DNA from: Cryptomeria japonica
Lineage: Eukaryota > Streptophyta > Pinopsida > Cupressales > Cupressaceae
Reading direction: 5' to 3'
Length of the DNA: 64,000 nt
NCBI RefSeq assembly: GCF_030272615.1
Contig: NC_081407.1
Coordinates: forward strand, 143,162,897 to 143,226,896
Below, piece by piece: positions 45,851 to 58,481 of the stretch; the stretch's first letter is position 1, and the number at the start of each line of letters is the position of its first letter. The notes beneath the pieces are model-generated. The model had not been told where the DNA came from, searched no databases, and was given only the letters and a program-made list of their open reading frames with translations. The position numbers and the translations under genes are program-made.

Positions 45851-48800
45851 TGAATCAAAATTAAAATACCATTATGATGTTTATTCTCATAATAGAGTCT
45901 TAAACATATAATTTCAAACTAATCATAACTTCATGTCATGCATTATAAACAAACAATTTTTACAATTAATTGAGTAATAATGAATATAGTTGAAATGTCA
46001 ATTATACAGATATATTCAAATGAGTCAATTAACCATGCCAAATTTTTATTTCAAAACCAATATTTGAAATAGAATCTCTAATAAATCTCAATAGGGAACC
46101 CAACCTTTACCACCCAAGTTTTTGTTCACAACTAAATAATAATACATATTTATAATATGACTAGAAATTTACTATTAAAAATATTCCTTTTGAAATACCT
46201 TCCTTTGCAAACTCAAAGAAGAGAGAGTATCGCTAGAATTATTTTCATCCTAACATGAAGCACTAAGCTTCCATAACCATAGGAGAAGTTTGACCATCAC
46301 AAAAGGTCTAGCCAACTGTGATGACATGCATGTGAAATCTATGTTATCATGATGTTACTAACATTAACACATACATCATGCTTAGCAAGCAACCATGTAT
46401 CTAAATGAAATATCCTTTAGCATCATGGAGTGGTAGTGAGAGAACTCAAATAGTTAACTATGTGATAGTTTGAATTCATAGCTTTGAACAAAACAATTTC
46501 TTTAATTAACAAGAACATACCTTGACATGTTAATTTTCACATGACCATACAATAGCACTTCTTTAAGTATAAGGATAGTTTTAATATTAAATTATGAATT
46601 TAATGAACTTTATGTCATATTACTTTAAAGTTTACCTAAAGTGACCAATAATTTATATTTCTAAAAAGTAGTGTTTTCTACATGTATCTTTTTTATGGCT
46701 ATTATTCTTAGTAAGAAACTCTTTTTTATTTCTATTATAGATTTAACATCTTGAAATTACTTACGAACTAGTTAACATAACATGTATGTATTTGGAAGGC
46801 ATGGTGTTGAGATGTACCAATTTATGTAAATGGTTCAATGATGTAGGTTGAGAAAGATATTAAGAAAAAATCTTGAATAGTTCTACATAAGTTATTGTGA
46901 ATGAGATGTAGTTTATAAAAAATGTGGCTTAATAAATTATGGATCTGCTATTAGACTTGATATTATCAACTTCCAAACATACTTTCAAGAAGCCTCAGAT
47001 TACCAAGGCTAAAGCAAGAATGATAAACAATTATACTTTCATGTTCTTATCATTCAATCAAACTCAGCTAATACACATAAATGGCAAGTTAGTTATTTTT
47101 TTTTATATAGTTATGTATTGGTATGTGCACAAGTGCATTTAGCTATATATGAGTGTATATTGATACCAGGTTCTCTGTAATGTTTGTACAAATGTGTCAT
47201 ATCATGCACATATATTTATACAAATTGCATATAGTGACCCATTTATTTCTTGAATGTGAAAATAGACTCTAAGATCACCAAAAAGAATGTATAACTTATC
47301 ATATGGATTGATTAATGGAGCTTCTAGAGATAAAATACATTTTAACCTAAACGTAATCTCCTAGTTTATTAATATTTTAAACCCTCATTTTATATTCATT
47401 TTTAGTGCCATAATTGGGCACTATAATAAGTAATTAAAATATCTCTAATCTTTAGGATTTATAATCAATGCCCCCACCAAATATCATATGTACTTTAACT
47501 ATATTCTTATATTTTAGTGTTGAAACTTAGGAGGCCCATGATAAACCTTACTTGTGATGTTTGGTTGGTAACGAATCCAAGAATAATAACAATAAAAGTA
47601 GATAGCTTGCATTATCACTCTCACCATACTGAACAATGGAGGTTAGGGATAATGAGGGCCCTCTTCATAAGTTCCTTGTATAGTTAGATTCAAGTGACTT
47701 CTATAATTGTAGGTTTCTCATTGATTTCTCATTCATCTACCACTTATCATATCTATGGAGGAACTAAAGGGGGACCATTTTATACTATTTTGATTTGGAC
47801 GTTTGATGGTTCTCTCTATATCATGGAGGTATGTACTAACAACAATTAAATTTTATCATCAAAATTGAACTTTCTAGACACAACAAAGAAATTATATAAA
47901 TATTAGACGGATATTAGCATATCAACATATATGTATACCATTCAATCCCAACTATATGAATCTACACATTTTTATATGTGGATTGTTTTCATGCATGTTA
48001 CTCTTAGAAGGCTAAATACTTCTTGATGATACTCTCTCTCCTAATGAGTGTACATTAATTTTGATCATGTCATACTCATTCATCAAGCAATGATAGTTTA
48101 TATCAAATCCTTATTGTTTTAACTTTAAATGACATTAACATATCTCAATATTATAACATTCCAATATAATATTTCTCTATAAAAATCATTACCTTTAGTT
48201 ATAAATCAATATAATTAGTCACATCAAATATAGATCAAACATTCTATTTACATAATTTATACATTTTCAACAAGATTTAACATATATAAAAGTAGTTTTT
48301 ATTATGGCATTTGAAACACGGCTATGCTAGAATTTCTCAAACTCTATTATATTATCATATGCATTGAAGGCATGTTTCTATAAATGTGAGACCTCCTTAT
48401 TTTTACAATAACTATTTTTATAGAATTTTCTAAAATTAAGTACTTCATGTGTATGCAAGCCCATGCACACACTTTTTAAACACAGTTAGTAAATCATTTT
48501 ATGTGTGCACGCGCACACACACATGTATACATACATTCATACATATATAATTTTGACATTTCAAAGTCCAATCATATAATTTTCTTTGAATGACCTATTT
48601 TTTTGTGTCAAAATCAATATAGTACAATTTATGACGCTATGATTAGAAATGTGCATATTAAGAACCAAAATAAGATAAATTTACCAATGATACATCTTAA
48701 GTTACAACTTAAGAGTAAGAAACGATGAGTTATGCAAAAGTACAACCACTATATGGTACCTAAATGTTAACACAAAGACACTAGAATATTATACTTCAGT

Positions 48801-49355
48801 TTTCTATCATGATAACAAAGGAGAAGGTCCAATTGCATTTCAATTTAATTTATTTTTCTAATTACATTTGTCATTTTATATTGCTCTAGATACTTTTATC
48901 ACTTTATTTTTCTATTTGAGGGCAAGGTTCTTGTTTTTGTAAGCAAATTGTTTGTATGGGAAATTCAAGCATAATTGTTTTTAAGACTAACTTGACCAAA
49001 TGAGTCAACAACCATAGTGATCTTCTTGCCAATGATAAGTTTTTTTGGATAGGATTCCCATTGTAGGAAAGATGTATCTATTAGGACATGATATCTGATA
49101 GGTGCATGTTTTAGGAACGATGTATCCATTAAGGCACATTATGTGATAAGGATGCTTAAATTGATAGGCAGTTGATCAATTAAGTTTTAGGCTAGTTTGG
49201 TAGTTTGTTTGTTTGTTGATACATGATTTGTTGAGCTCAATGTTTTGTATGATGTTCTAGTTGTGTTTGCTCAAATGTTTGTCTTTGCAAAGAATATTTT
49301 ATTGTGAATTGTGATTGATGGATTGTTTTTCTATTTTTAGGTTTTCAAAGTTTTT
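45851..49355. other. AT-rich spacer
   Basis: No gene or element that I can support. Short CA/TA-rich microsatellite text occurs near 48505-48550. The small frame at 46939-47142 has no recognisable domain. Confidence 0.5.
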
Positions 49356-49986
49356 TGATTTTTTTTTTGTTTTTTAGGACATTATATGATTTTTTTGAAT
49401 TTTTTCAGGACATTATATGATTTTTATGGATTTTTTAAGACTTTTATGATTTTTATGGATTTTTTAGGACTTCTATTTATTTTTTTGGATTTTTACGACT
49501 TTTCTGATTTTATTTTTTATTTTTTCAGGGATGTCTGGATCACTAATTGAGGTAAAAGACATGTGTCATGATTTACTCTCAAGCAAGATATATTTATTTA
49601 CCCCAATGTCTAGCAAGGGAGAACTAGTGAGATGAAAATGAATAGGTGAAAGATGGAAGTAGCTTATTATGGAATCAAAGATGAGTTGATTTTTTCAAGG
49701 CATTATATGATTTTTTTATGACTTTTTTCAATTTTTATGAATTTTTTCGGGACATTTTATGATTTTTTGAAAATTTCAGGATTTTATATATTTTTTTTGG
49801 ATTTTAAAAGATTTTTTTTTTTTTTTTTTTTGAAAGATTTTTTTAAATTTTTTTGGATTTTGAGAATTTTTATTTTATTTTTTTGGATTTTGAAAGATTT
49901 TTTTGATTTTTTTAAAAATTTTGAAAGTTTTTTTGATTTTTTTAGATTTTAAATTTTTTTTGGGTTTGAAAGATTTTTTTGATTAT
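49356..49986. repeat. T-rich low-complexity block
   Basis: Many irregular copies of ATTTTTTGGATTTT and GAAAGATTTTTTTGATTTTT, denser after 49680. Apparent Phe-rich ORFs here are by-products of the repeat. Confidence 0.85.
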
Positions 49987-50103
49987 AAGCAAGATGTATT
50001 TGTTTGCCCCAATGTCTAGCAAGGCATAGAACACTATGAATGGATTAATGAATTGTTGAGGTGGAGATGGATAGGAGAAAAATTGGGGTAGCTTATTATG
50101 GAA
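49581..50103. repeat. Direct repeat flanking the main T-rich block
   Basis: 49581-49673 and 49987-50103 share AAGCAAGAT(A/G)TATTT, CCCCAATGTCTAGCAAGG and GTAGCTTATTATGGAA. The T-rich block between them (49690-49980) probably expanded after the duplication. Confidence 0.75.
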
Positions 50104-50109
50104 CATGAA

Positions 50110-52040
50110 GGCACATCTCAAGAGCTTTTTTGAAACCATGCTTTTTCATTTTTCCTTTTGTCCTTAGTTTTGGTCAAGATCAATGGTGGAAAAGGGGATA
50201 TAATATTAATAGGAGAAGCAAGATCATAAGGTAGTAATGGATGATGGAAGGAAGGACTTGAATATGACAAGGGATATGGACTAGAGGGTATGGATAAGGT
50301 GGATCAAATAGGATGTCTGATATTTATGAAGATCCTTAGCTTTGTCAAAGATCAAAGAGGGAAAAACAAGATGAATGCAAATAAGGTGATGGATAGTGGA
50401 CAAAGGATAAGGGGAGATGTGGTAGGAAGGATAGAGTGGATGAAACTTGTCCCCAAGTATAGATTTATCCATTTGCAGAATGATGATGTGTTAAATCTTT
50501 AGAACATCTAGCGTTGCTCGAATAAGTGTTTTGAACATTTCAAAGATAGAGACCCAACACACACTTAGAACTTTAAGAAAATTCAACCAAACATATCTAG
50601 TGACTAGGAAGCATACTAAAAAGGGAAAAAGAATCCCTAATTGGATCAAGGTACATAGTCTTTGATTACCCATGTATGTGCAAATGCATTCATTCTAGTC
50701 CATATGATCATTGTAATCTTTAGAATCCAACGTGATTAGCTACATGAGTTATCCTAACTTCAAAAGCATCCTGGATAGAGCCTCGCTGCTAGGGAGCGTC
50801 CATAGCCTCGACAAGGTTATCATTGTAATCTCACAAATATTGCTCCATTACCAACCAGACATCCTTAGCCCCAATGGAGTTACTTGTATGTTCCCAAAGC
50901 TAAGGATTTTGATATTGCATTTCATTACATTTTTGCTTGTCTTTTCTTGGTATTTCTTTTCTTGCTCATGCTTTTGTTTTGATCTTTTTGATATTGCTTT
51001 TCTTTTTCTCGTATATATTATTTTTTGTGCATTGTCACGTAAGCAATAAAGCTCACACGAGTTCAAGAATTATAGTGGCACTTAGATTTTTCATTAGTCA
51101 TGTCTTCACCTAAGAAATCACAATGACTTAGATCAATTGATTAAGTGTATGAGATATAGTATTCAGAAGATATCAGTATGAAGATACAACAAGTGATTCT
51201 CTTTCTCGATCGAGTATGCATCCCAACCAAAAGATACTGTTAAAGAGGAATAGCCTTGGATTCTGAAGGGTTTCATGAATATATATCTAGGAAATAGAGT
51301 AGACATAAGATTCAGTATGGGCAAGCATGTGACAAAATGACACAAACTCCTATTTCACTGATGAAGGATTTATGAAAAGGATTGAATGGGAGGGATGAAA
51401 GGATAGAAAATAGGTGTTGGATAATAGATAGGATGTTGGAATATTTGTACGAGAATGGATGAAAATTTATTCAAGATTAATATTGGCACACATCTTGAGG
51501 GGTAGTAGAGTGGTGGAGGACAAGTGGATTTTGGATTTTGAGATTTGATGGAGGCATAGATAAGGATTTTGAGATATAAGGACCCAAAATGGATGAAGGA
51601 AATGATGGAAGAATAGATTTGGAAAGTGGGAGATGTGTAGATGGACAATTGAAGGAAGATAATGGAACAACAAGTCTGGATGCCAATTATGTTTTTTCTT
51701 TGGGATGCAATGTTTTTATGGGAATTCATATTGATTTTGATTTTTCTTTTCTTTTTGGTTCTTTGAAATGCATTGCTTCTATGGGTGACTTAGGAATCCA
51801 CATAGTTTTTTATTTTTCTTTTCTCATAATGGGCCTTTGTAGCCTTTTGGATATTGATTTATTCTTTTGGGTAATATTTTTCTTTGATTTTATATGTCTC
51901 TCAAATGGGACATGTTGATCTTTGGATGTATGTGTATTTTTAGACTTATGGATCTTATTCTTGGCACCCAAATTTCTTCCAAAGGGAATGAGATTCGTGG
52001 ATGAATATGAATGATATTAAGGTCTTTTGGATGAGTTGGT
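50110..52040. other. Spacer, unclassified
   Basis: Several 60-119 codon frames on both strands, none with a recognisable domain. GGAT-rich text (for example 50220-50440 and 51380-51620) makes spurious ORFs. Possibly old LTR sequence. Confidence 0.35.
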
Positions 52041-52049
52041 GTAGGTAGA

Positions 52050-52340
52050 TAGTTGGAAGGTTCTCAAAGATGTGTGCCTTTGCTAATCTTGCTTCTTTCA
52101 CAGAGTAGTTGTTGTCTTTTCCTCATGAATATTCAAAAGTATAGAATCTGCAAGGCATAGTCTAATCAGCCCTTTGGCTTTCCTATCTATGAGATATCAA
52201 TCTTCTTGTTTCATTCTTGATGGTTTGGACCCAATCCAAAGGTCTCTATCCACTAATAGGTCTTCCATCTCGAGTTTCCATAACTCATAGTTGCTACCAT
52301 TGAATTTCTCAATGTCTACTCTTCTTGATTTGCTTTCCAT
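52050..52340 (-). pseudogene. copia gag N-terminus, fragment
   Basis: ATG at 52340: MESKSRRVDIEKFNGSNYEL, then WKLEMEDLLVDRDLW and DRKAKGLIRLCLADSILLNI. This parallels the gag start at 30296 (MASSSGRIEVEKFNGSNFEM). It decays after KGLIRLCLADS and has no zinc knuckle left. Confidence 0.8.
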
Positions 52341-52439
52341 CTCCAACCTACAATTTCAATCACCAGTACTTTGCAAAACTCCCACTGCATAATTAACACA
52401 AAAAACTTGTCCTACCCATAAGGATAACACAACTAGCCA

Positions 52440-52452
52440 GGCTCTGTTACCA
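52440..52452 (-). other. Primer binding site, initiator tRNA-Met type, one mismatch
   Basis: The minus strand reads TGGTAACAGAGCC versus the usual TGGTATCAGAGCC, adjacent to the LTR end at 52455. Confidence 0.75.
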
Positions 52453-52454
52453 CT

Positions 52455-53565
52455 CGTTGGGAAAGCAGAGTGCGTAAAACGCCTTCCAAATGTTAAATTC
52501 AAAGAGGAGAGAAGCAGGGATCACTTTTAACTTCCAATTACCATCATTAATATGCACATAACAGAAAAACAAAACAACATGAAAAATTTGCAAACACAGA
52601 GTTAACACTAGAATTTATGTGGGAAAATCCTTACGGATAAAAACCCAGACACCAAAGCAATAATCACTTATATTATAGTAAATATTGTTTACATACAAGT
52701 TATAGATTAACCACTCTGAATCGACCTCTGTTTAGGCAACATACATATATCAAATCAATTTTGATCCACATAGATTACAGGCACAACGTTCTATAATTTG
52801 GCATTAAACAGATTCACACAATCAATCAACTTCCAATTGACTAACTTCATCAATTGATTGATCCACTTTCAACACCTTAATACACATCTGCAACCATTTC
52901 TTTAGATGTTTTATATCTCTATTAAAAAAATGGTTCGTTTTAGTTTGCTCATGGTTCCAACTATCAGATTCTTTAGTTGTTGAAAACACAGTGTGTAATC
53001 TACAATGAATTCCAACCACGCTCCACAGATTTCATCTTTGACCAATTATCAACATCCAACTCAACAGGAGAAAACCAATCAAATGTGGTCCCCACTAAGT
53101 CTCAAAGGCTAATGAAAAATATTCCAACAATGACCAACCATCGACTTCAAAATCAGTAGGTGAATCCAAGTCAATCGTGGTCCCCACCATAACCATCTCC
53201 AATCTTATCAGGTTATCAACACTCAATGGAAGAGAAAATTGTTTGTTCTCAAAACTTTATTCCTCTCGATCTCTGATATCCAATAGTGTTGTGTGTAAAA
53301 CATGAGAGATATTCAACTACCAACCATCTTCAAGCTTATCAACTTATTGGCACCTAACGGAAGAGTAACTCATTTGTTCTAAAAACTTTATTCCACCTGA
53401 TCTCCAATACTCAATAGTGCTATGTGTAAAACACGAGTGATATTTAGCCGCCTTTGGAGTTGGTTGACAACATGAAAGTTTTTCACATCAAATTGATCAC
53501 TATAGAAACCAAATTCCATCTGATCAAGATTTCAACCACTAAGTTTGAGACACCCATTCTCAACA
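52455..53565 (-). repeat. 5' LTR of the truncated copia element
   Basis: About 1.1 kb. The plus-strand left end is CGTTGGGAAAGC (a mutated TG) and the right end is CTCAACA at 53565. The interior carries the 'tatgtgggaaaatcc' block that also occurs, diverged, in the 25301 LTR. No second copy in the window, so the right end is by motif. Confidence 0.65.
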
Positions 53566-53687
53566 GTATGAATAGTATCTAAGGTATATCTCCAAAACTA
53601 TAGCTTCTCCAGTCTAGACTGGGAAGCTACTCCATGATAAGAATAGATGTAGGGTTGTTCTACAACCCTCACTCGCTTGCAAACTGG

Positions 53688-54325
53688 TCAAGTCACGATG
53701 ATGTGCTCCCATGACCATATCTGTAACAATGTCACTCCGACTAACAAACTAGCAGTACCATTATAGGCAACCTGATGTAAATCATGGTATAAATGGGCCA
53801 ACATACATACACCCCATGCATAATGGGTCCCCTCTGGAACCATCCACTCTAAAATGCATCCCCATCCAACTGGTAGACCACACGATCTCGTTCCCAAACA
53901 TATAAACCTGCCAATCAATCTAGCTAACACTGAAGGTAAGGCCTCATAATACTCTATCATATCATCCCATCTGACCTCTGAACCATCAATATCACCATCC
54001 TTATTATCTCTATGTAGAACCGTTGTACCACCTCTCTCATGATGATCATATTGTACAAGCTTTCCAGATATAGGCATCCTTAAAATATTATATATACATC
54101 CTCTAATGTGACACTCATCTCAATAGTGGGAAAATGAAAGGTGTTATGGTCACCGTGCCACCTCTCAGCAAGTGCTGTAAGTAGTTCCCTGTTCGTCCTA
54201 CTATTAGGCATATATAGGAGATGTGTCAATCTACATGCATCTATACAAGCTCACCCTACATCATATAGCTTTGGTCGCAAGTGCATCATCTTTGAGAATT
54301 TCTCCCAAGACATCAAAATATCCAA
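53688..54325 (-). pseudogene. Plant mobile domain (PMD) protein, frameshifted
   Basis: The first frame (about 54325-54080) reads NRELLTALAERWHGDHNTFH then FPTIEMSVTLEDV, the typical PMD opening. After a shift near 54085 the frame 54077-53688 continues with ILRMPISGKLVQYD, ALPSVLARLIGRFI, THYAWGVCMLAHLYHDLHQ and LVGVTLLQIWSWEHI. These match the PMD block order in plant MAIN/PP7L-type and transposon proteins. One TGA lies near residue 30 of the first part. Biochemical role is unknown; related host proteins act in silencing and meristem maintenance. Here it is more likely transposon cargo than a host gene. Confidence 0.82.
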
Positions 54326-54589
54326 ATCCTCCTAAAAACAAATCAATGCTAAATGGATTAATCATCAAAGCAAGTTGCATATGTCAGTAATCATTTTATT
54401 CGATAATATTTACCTATCATATCATCTCTTTAGACATTAGATCGATCTCGCTGAGCCTCTATTAGTTGGAGACAATCAATCATGATGTCAACTTATCTAT
54501 CTGAACTATCCAAATCATTCAACTATCCTAAATGCACTATTTTATCAAGCAAAAGTGTTAACATAATCACCATATGCACCAAACTAGCA

Positions 54590-54920
54590 AATGCACTAAA
54601 CAAAATCACAAAAGTGCTAACAGACACCACATAAGTGCTAAATTAGGAAATGTGCTAAAAGACCTATAAAAGGTATAGAAACATATACTGTATGCATTAA
54701 AAATACATAAGCGCTAAAACACCTCACAAATGTGTAAAATCATTTTTTGTGTGCATTAAAACTACATAAGTTTTAAAAGATCTAACAAAAGTGTTAAAAT
54801 AGAATTCATATGCGCTAAAATATTATAAGTGCTAAAAGAACAAACAAATGTGTAGAAAGAAAGAGTAAATGTACTAAAAGAAATGCACAAAAGCATAAAA
54901 AAGAACTAGTGCTTGCGAAA
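54590..54920. repeat. Degenerate short repeat with GTGCTAAAA core
   Basis: Words of the type AAGTGCTAAAA, TGTGCTAAAAG, GCGCTAAAA and GTGTTAAAA recur more than a dozen times at irregular spacing of about 15-40 bp. It lies just upstream (minus strand) of the PMD ORF. Confidence 0.7.
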
Positions 54921-55051
54921 AAGGAAATTTTGACCTAAAATTGAATTAAATACTTGAAAACAAGGAGGGTACAGATGTACATACCGGGGACCATACTCCT
55001 CTGGTCTCTGAGGTTTGAAGATGCACTCGAATCAATGTCTATAGTATGGGA

Positions 55052-55258
55052 TCACCATCTTCGCTGACAACACTCTGCTCCAATCACTCTTCTCCATAAT
55101 TCACTCCCAAAGCTCCACATGTGCAAATGAATTCGATGTGGACCCCAACCTTTGCTATATATAACCCATTTGAACCTAATTTGAGGCATAATAACCATGT
55201 AATGCCAGGGCAACCTTTCACAACATTGCAACCTATATTTGATAATTTCTTCATCCAA
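55052..55258 (-). other. Short frame upstream of the PMD ORF, unrecognised
   Basis: 68 codons, with RFKWVIYSKGWGPHRIHLH and WSFGSELWRRVIGAE. Composition looks protein-like (Trp, His, Arg spread) rather than low-complexity. It may be the N-terminal exon or leader of the PMD protein or a separate fragment. No domain recognised. Confidence 0.35.
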
Positions 55259-55436
55259 ATTCTTCTATTTTCTCATTCGTGAGATCACTCGCCAATTTCC
55301 TGCTTCACCCCAAATTTTTCTAAATTTTCATCGACTAATCTCCCAAGGGGGCATACCATCGATATAACTAATGTTAAGGGAAAATTGAGACTTGATTCAT
55401 TTTTCTTTGAAACAACGTGATAAAACACATTGTCTC

Positions 55437-55449
55437 AAAGAGGGGCAAA
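55437..55449 (+). other. Polypurine tract
   Basis: AAAGAGGGGCAAA ends one base before TGTATACACC, the position expected for the second-strand primer of an LTR element. It sets the plus orientation. Confidence 0.65.
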
Positions 55450-55450
55450 T

Positions 55451-56650
55451 TGTATACACCTATTTAAATGACTAGAGATAATTAAATAAATATTAACTAT
55501 TTATTTAAAAGCTTCATTATTCTATCAATAAATAAATTGAATAATTTATTTATTTGATTCACTTGTCGTATTCCACTTAATCAACTTATTAATTAAATAT
55601 TAATTATTTAATTAAAATTAATAACAATTCTTTTAAAGTCTATCTTGATTAAATAATTCTAAATTATTTAATTAATCATCTAACCTAAGTCCCCAATTTT
55701 AAATCTACATCATTTCCTCCATCTCATTTTCCGCGTCATCATGCCATCTCATCACCATGTGGCTAAGAAAATTTAATATTTTTAATATTTAATTCTTCAA
55801 TTATCCTCAACATCATCCCTAGTCAATAGGATAAGGAATCAGGAGACTCATGTGTCCTCCATATTCTCTCTCACATCCCTACATCCTAGAGGATGGTTTT
55901 GTCCACATCAACCTGGTCAAAGTGACTCATTGTCCACTTGTCCTAAGAAGTCTAAATCTTCTCCAACCTACCTAGATTGTTGACTCCTTCATGTCTTGGG
56001 AAACCTTTATTCTCTCAAACTATTATATATATTTGGAGTCTTCATCCCTTGTCAAGGTGAGCATGATGCCATGTGTGATATCTTTCCACCTTGTCCTCCA
56101 CCTTGTCATCGTAGTAGGAACATCTTCTCCCTTTATCTCTCACATCTCAACCAACTCTTCTCAGCCATCCATTCTCTCAAGATTCACTCTCAACCATTGA
56201 TCTTTGCCACCTTGGATTTTAGTTCTACAAAATATATAAAAGGAGGCCTTTATCCAACATTTGAAGCTAGTAACCTTTAGAGCATTCAAACATTCTAGAA
56301 TTCTAGCATTCCAACAAATAAATAATTTTGAAAGTGTGCCTTTGGCTTAGCATAGTAGCATTTAGCTTCATATCTTAGTAGCTTCACATCATAGTAGCTT
56401 TGATCATTATCCTCATTATCTTCATCATAGTTGCATTATCATCACTATCTCCATTACATTTCAATACTACATAGTCCATTCGACTTTTTGTCATCTTGAA
56501 GCAAATACCAGTGCATTCTAAGAGCAATCACAATAGCAAGATCAAGGTTGATAGGACAAAATGGGACATACATGAAGGTTTACTATTTTAGTTTACTTAT
56601 TTAACTTGTTTCATTGGTTATTTGGTTAATTTGTAGGATTTTAGAGTTTT
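55451..56650 (+). repeat. LTR of Ty3-type element, plus orientation (right end approximate)
   Basis: It begins TGTATACACC after the polypurine tract. An AT-rich U3 (55480-55690) and a C/T-rich leader follow, with TATATAAA at 56233-56240. No second copy is in the window, and the CA end could lie anywhere between about 56580 and 56770. Confidence 0.55.
56233..56240 (+). promoter_or_regulatory. TATA box in the LTR
   Basis: TATATAAA followed by AGGAGGCC in the LTR at 55451, a plausible U3/R boundary signal. Motif only. Confidence 0.5.
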
Positions 56651-57093
56651 GTGGTAGCTTAATCTAGTAGTCTTATAGTTAGTTAAATTTCCTCATCATA
56701 CTTTCATATGATTCAATTGTAGGTATTCAAATTTTGCTGGATTAATTAGAGAAGTGAAGTGAAACATATTATTATACTTGTTTTTGTTGAAGATTAATAA
56801 TATACTTGCCCTTTTTCTTATTTAAATTTTTTTTCTAAAAGAGTTTCCCCACATAAATTTGGTGTCTTATTTGATCTGTTATTTTTTATAATCTTCCTTT
56901 TGAATGTGCAATCACATATATCTCATTTAATAATGTAATATCATATTTGAAAGCATATTAAAAAATTATTACAATTTTGTTTTACCTTATTATCAACACA
57001 TATCCATACTAGTCTTTATCTATACTCATTATTTTGTTTTATTAATTTTATTTTATTTCTTTATTATATTTAATTCAACATATACATAAACCT

Positions 57094-57177
57094 TACATGA
57101 TATCAAAGTACTTTTATAACTATATCCTATGTGTTTACATGATATCAAAGCACTTTTATAACTATATCCTATGTGAA
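57094..57177. repeat. 42-bp tandem duplication
   Basis: TACATGATATCAAAG(T/C)ACTT and 'ttataactatatcctatgtg' occur twice, starting at 57094 and 57136. The surrounding 56650-58000 is AT-rich with no gene. Confidence 0.85.
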
Positions 57178-58017
57178 TATTAAATTAATATCTTATAAAA
57201 ATATTTATAAAAATATATAAATATTAAAATATGACTATAATTACGACTTTAAATATATTCTCAACATGATCATAATAATTTATAGAATCTATTAAACTAT
57301 ATGAAGTGTAATTGTTGATATCAACCTTTTCCATCTTTAAATGCTTCATAATAAAAAATAAGTGAAAAATGTGACAACACATGCATCAAAATATTAAATA
57401 ACTATTTTGTTTAGACAAAACATTGACCATCTTATAGTTATTTTGTTTAGACCAAAAAAAATATGCCATCAAAATCTTATAACTATTAGGCAAACATTTA
57501 GATTTAAATAAAATTTTAAAAATTTATTTTATTTATCATAATTTATGGAATTAAAAATTAAGAAAAAATTATATATGTATGTTTAATATAATTTTATAAT
57601 GAATGTGTTTTACATAAGACAACATTTCTACATACGTTAGGAAATAAGATCTAAGATCTAATAGTTGAACATGCTCTGATATTTTTAATATTATATCACT
57701 AGTAGTTGTGACTTAAATGTACTCATAATTGAATTAAATGTACTCCTTAGAACTAAAAAATACAAATCATGTGATGCCACATCAACACACTAATAAAACG
57801 CGACTTAATGCACAATTATTGGTTCAACTCTTTTGATGGGCTATTTTTGAAAACCTAAACAAGAATATGTTGATGTGGCATGATATGTGATGACGTGGAC
57901 CTAAAACCCTAGTTATAAGCAAGGGACTTGCTAAGTTGTAAAAAAATGAAAGTTATTTGAAATTGTCTCAAAATTTTTGAGAGACACCAAGTTAAAATGT
58001 TCAACTATTGGATTTTC

Positions 58018-58375
58018 CCTAAATATTAAATGAACCATTCATATTCACGAGAAATAAAATTGTGTAACTCACTCTTTACAAAATAACTATCAATCAATAA
58101 GTTTAATGAATGAAATATTACCAATAAAACATCTAATCTATTTTTATATTTAATATATATTGATTTAGATATACAAATAATATCGATTGATTTCTTCTAT
58201 AAACAAATATGATTATATACTCATCCTCTTTCCCAAATGTTAAAAATGAACCATTTATATTCAATGTAAGATGTAATCATGTAAACACTCTTTACACAAT
58301 ACCTATAAATCAATAAGTTTAACTGAAAATTTACATATAGAACATCTAATCTATTCTTACATTTAATTTATTAAA
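58018..58375. repeat. Diverged direct duplication, offset about 220 bp
   Basis: 58018-58150 and 58237-58375 share 'atgaaccatt(c/t)atattca', 'actctttacaaaata', 'atcaataagttta' and 'aacatctaatctatt', with many differences. Confidence 0.65.
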
Positions 58376-58481
58376 AAACAATTTTAAAACATCTAATCTA
58401 TTCTTACATTTAATTTATTAAAAAACAATTTTAAAACATCTAATCTATTCTTACCTTTAACTTATTAAAAAACTATTTTAA
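58341..58481. repeat. 47-bp tandem repeat, three copies
   Basis: AACATCTAATCTATTCTTAC starts units at 58341, 58388 and 58435. The third unit has a few changes. Confidence 0.88.

Larger units (their letters stand above)
52040..53565 (-). mobile_element. Ty1/copia element, truncated: 5' LTR plus gag start
   Basis: Minus strand order: LTR (52455-53565), primer site, gag N-terminus, then loss of similarity near 52040. The gag resembles that of the Tork-like element at 25301-31314, and the LTR ends share 'gttgagacacc...caaca'. Everything beyond the gag start is missing, probably by deletion or later insertion. Confidence 0.75.
53566..56650 (+). mobile_element. Ty3-type element 3' part: antisense PMD ORF, polypurine tract and LTR
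   Basis: Seen: a minus-strand plant mobile domain ORF (53688-54325), a GTGCTAAAA-rich stretch, another minus-strand frame (55052-55258), then a plus-strand polypurine tract (AAAGAGGGGCAAA) directly before TGTATACACC, which looks like an LTR start. Known: extra ORFs, some antisense, occur between pol and the 3' LTR in Tat-type plant Ty3 elements. Inferred: this is such a 3' region, with pol lost to its left where the copia LTR ends. The LTR right end is not resolved. Confidence 0.55.

Noticed and set aside
49737-49952. Phe-rich 71-codon ORF
   Set aside because: Product of T-rich low-complexity DNA.
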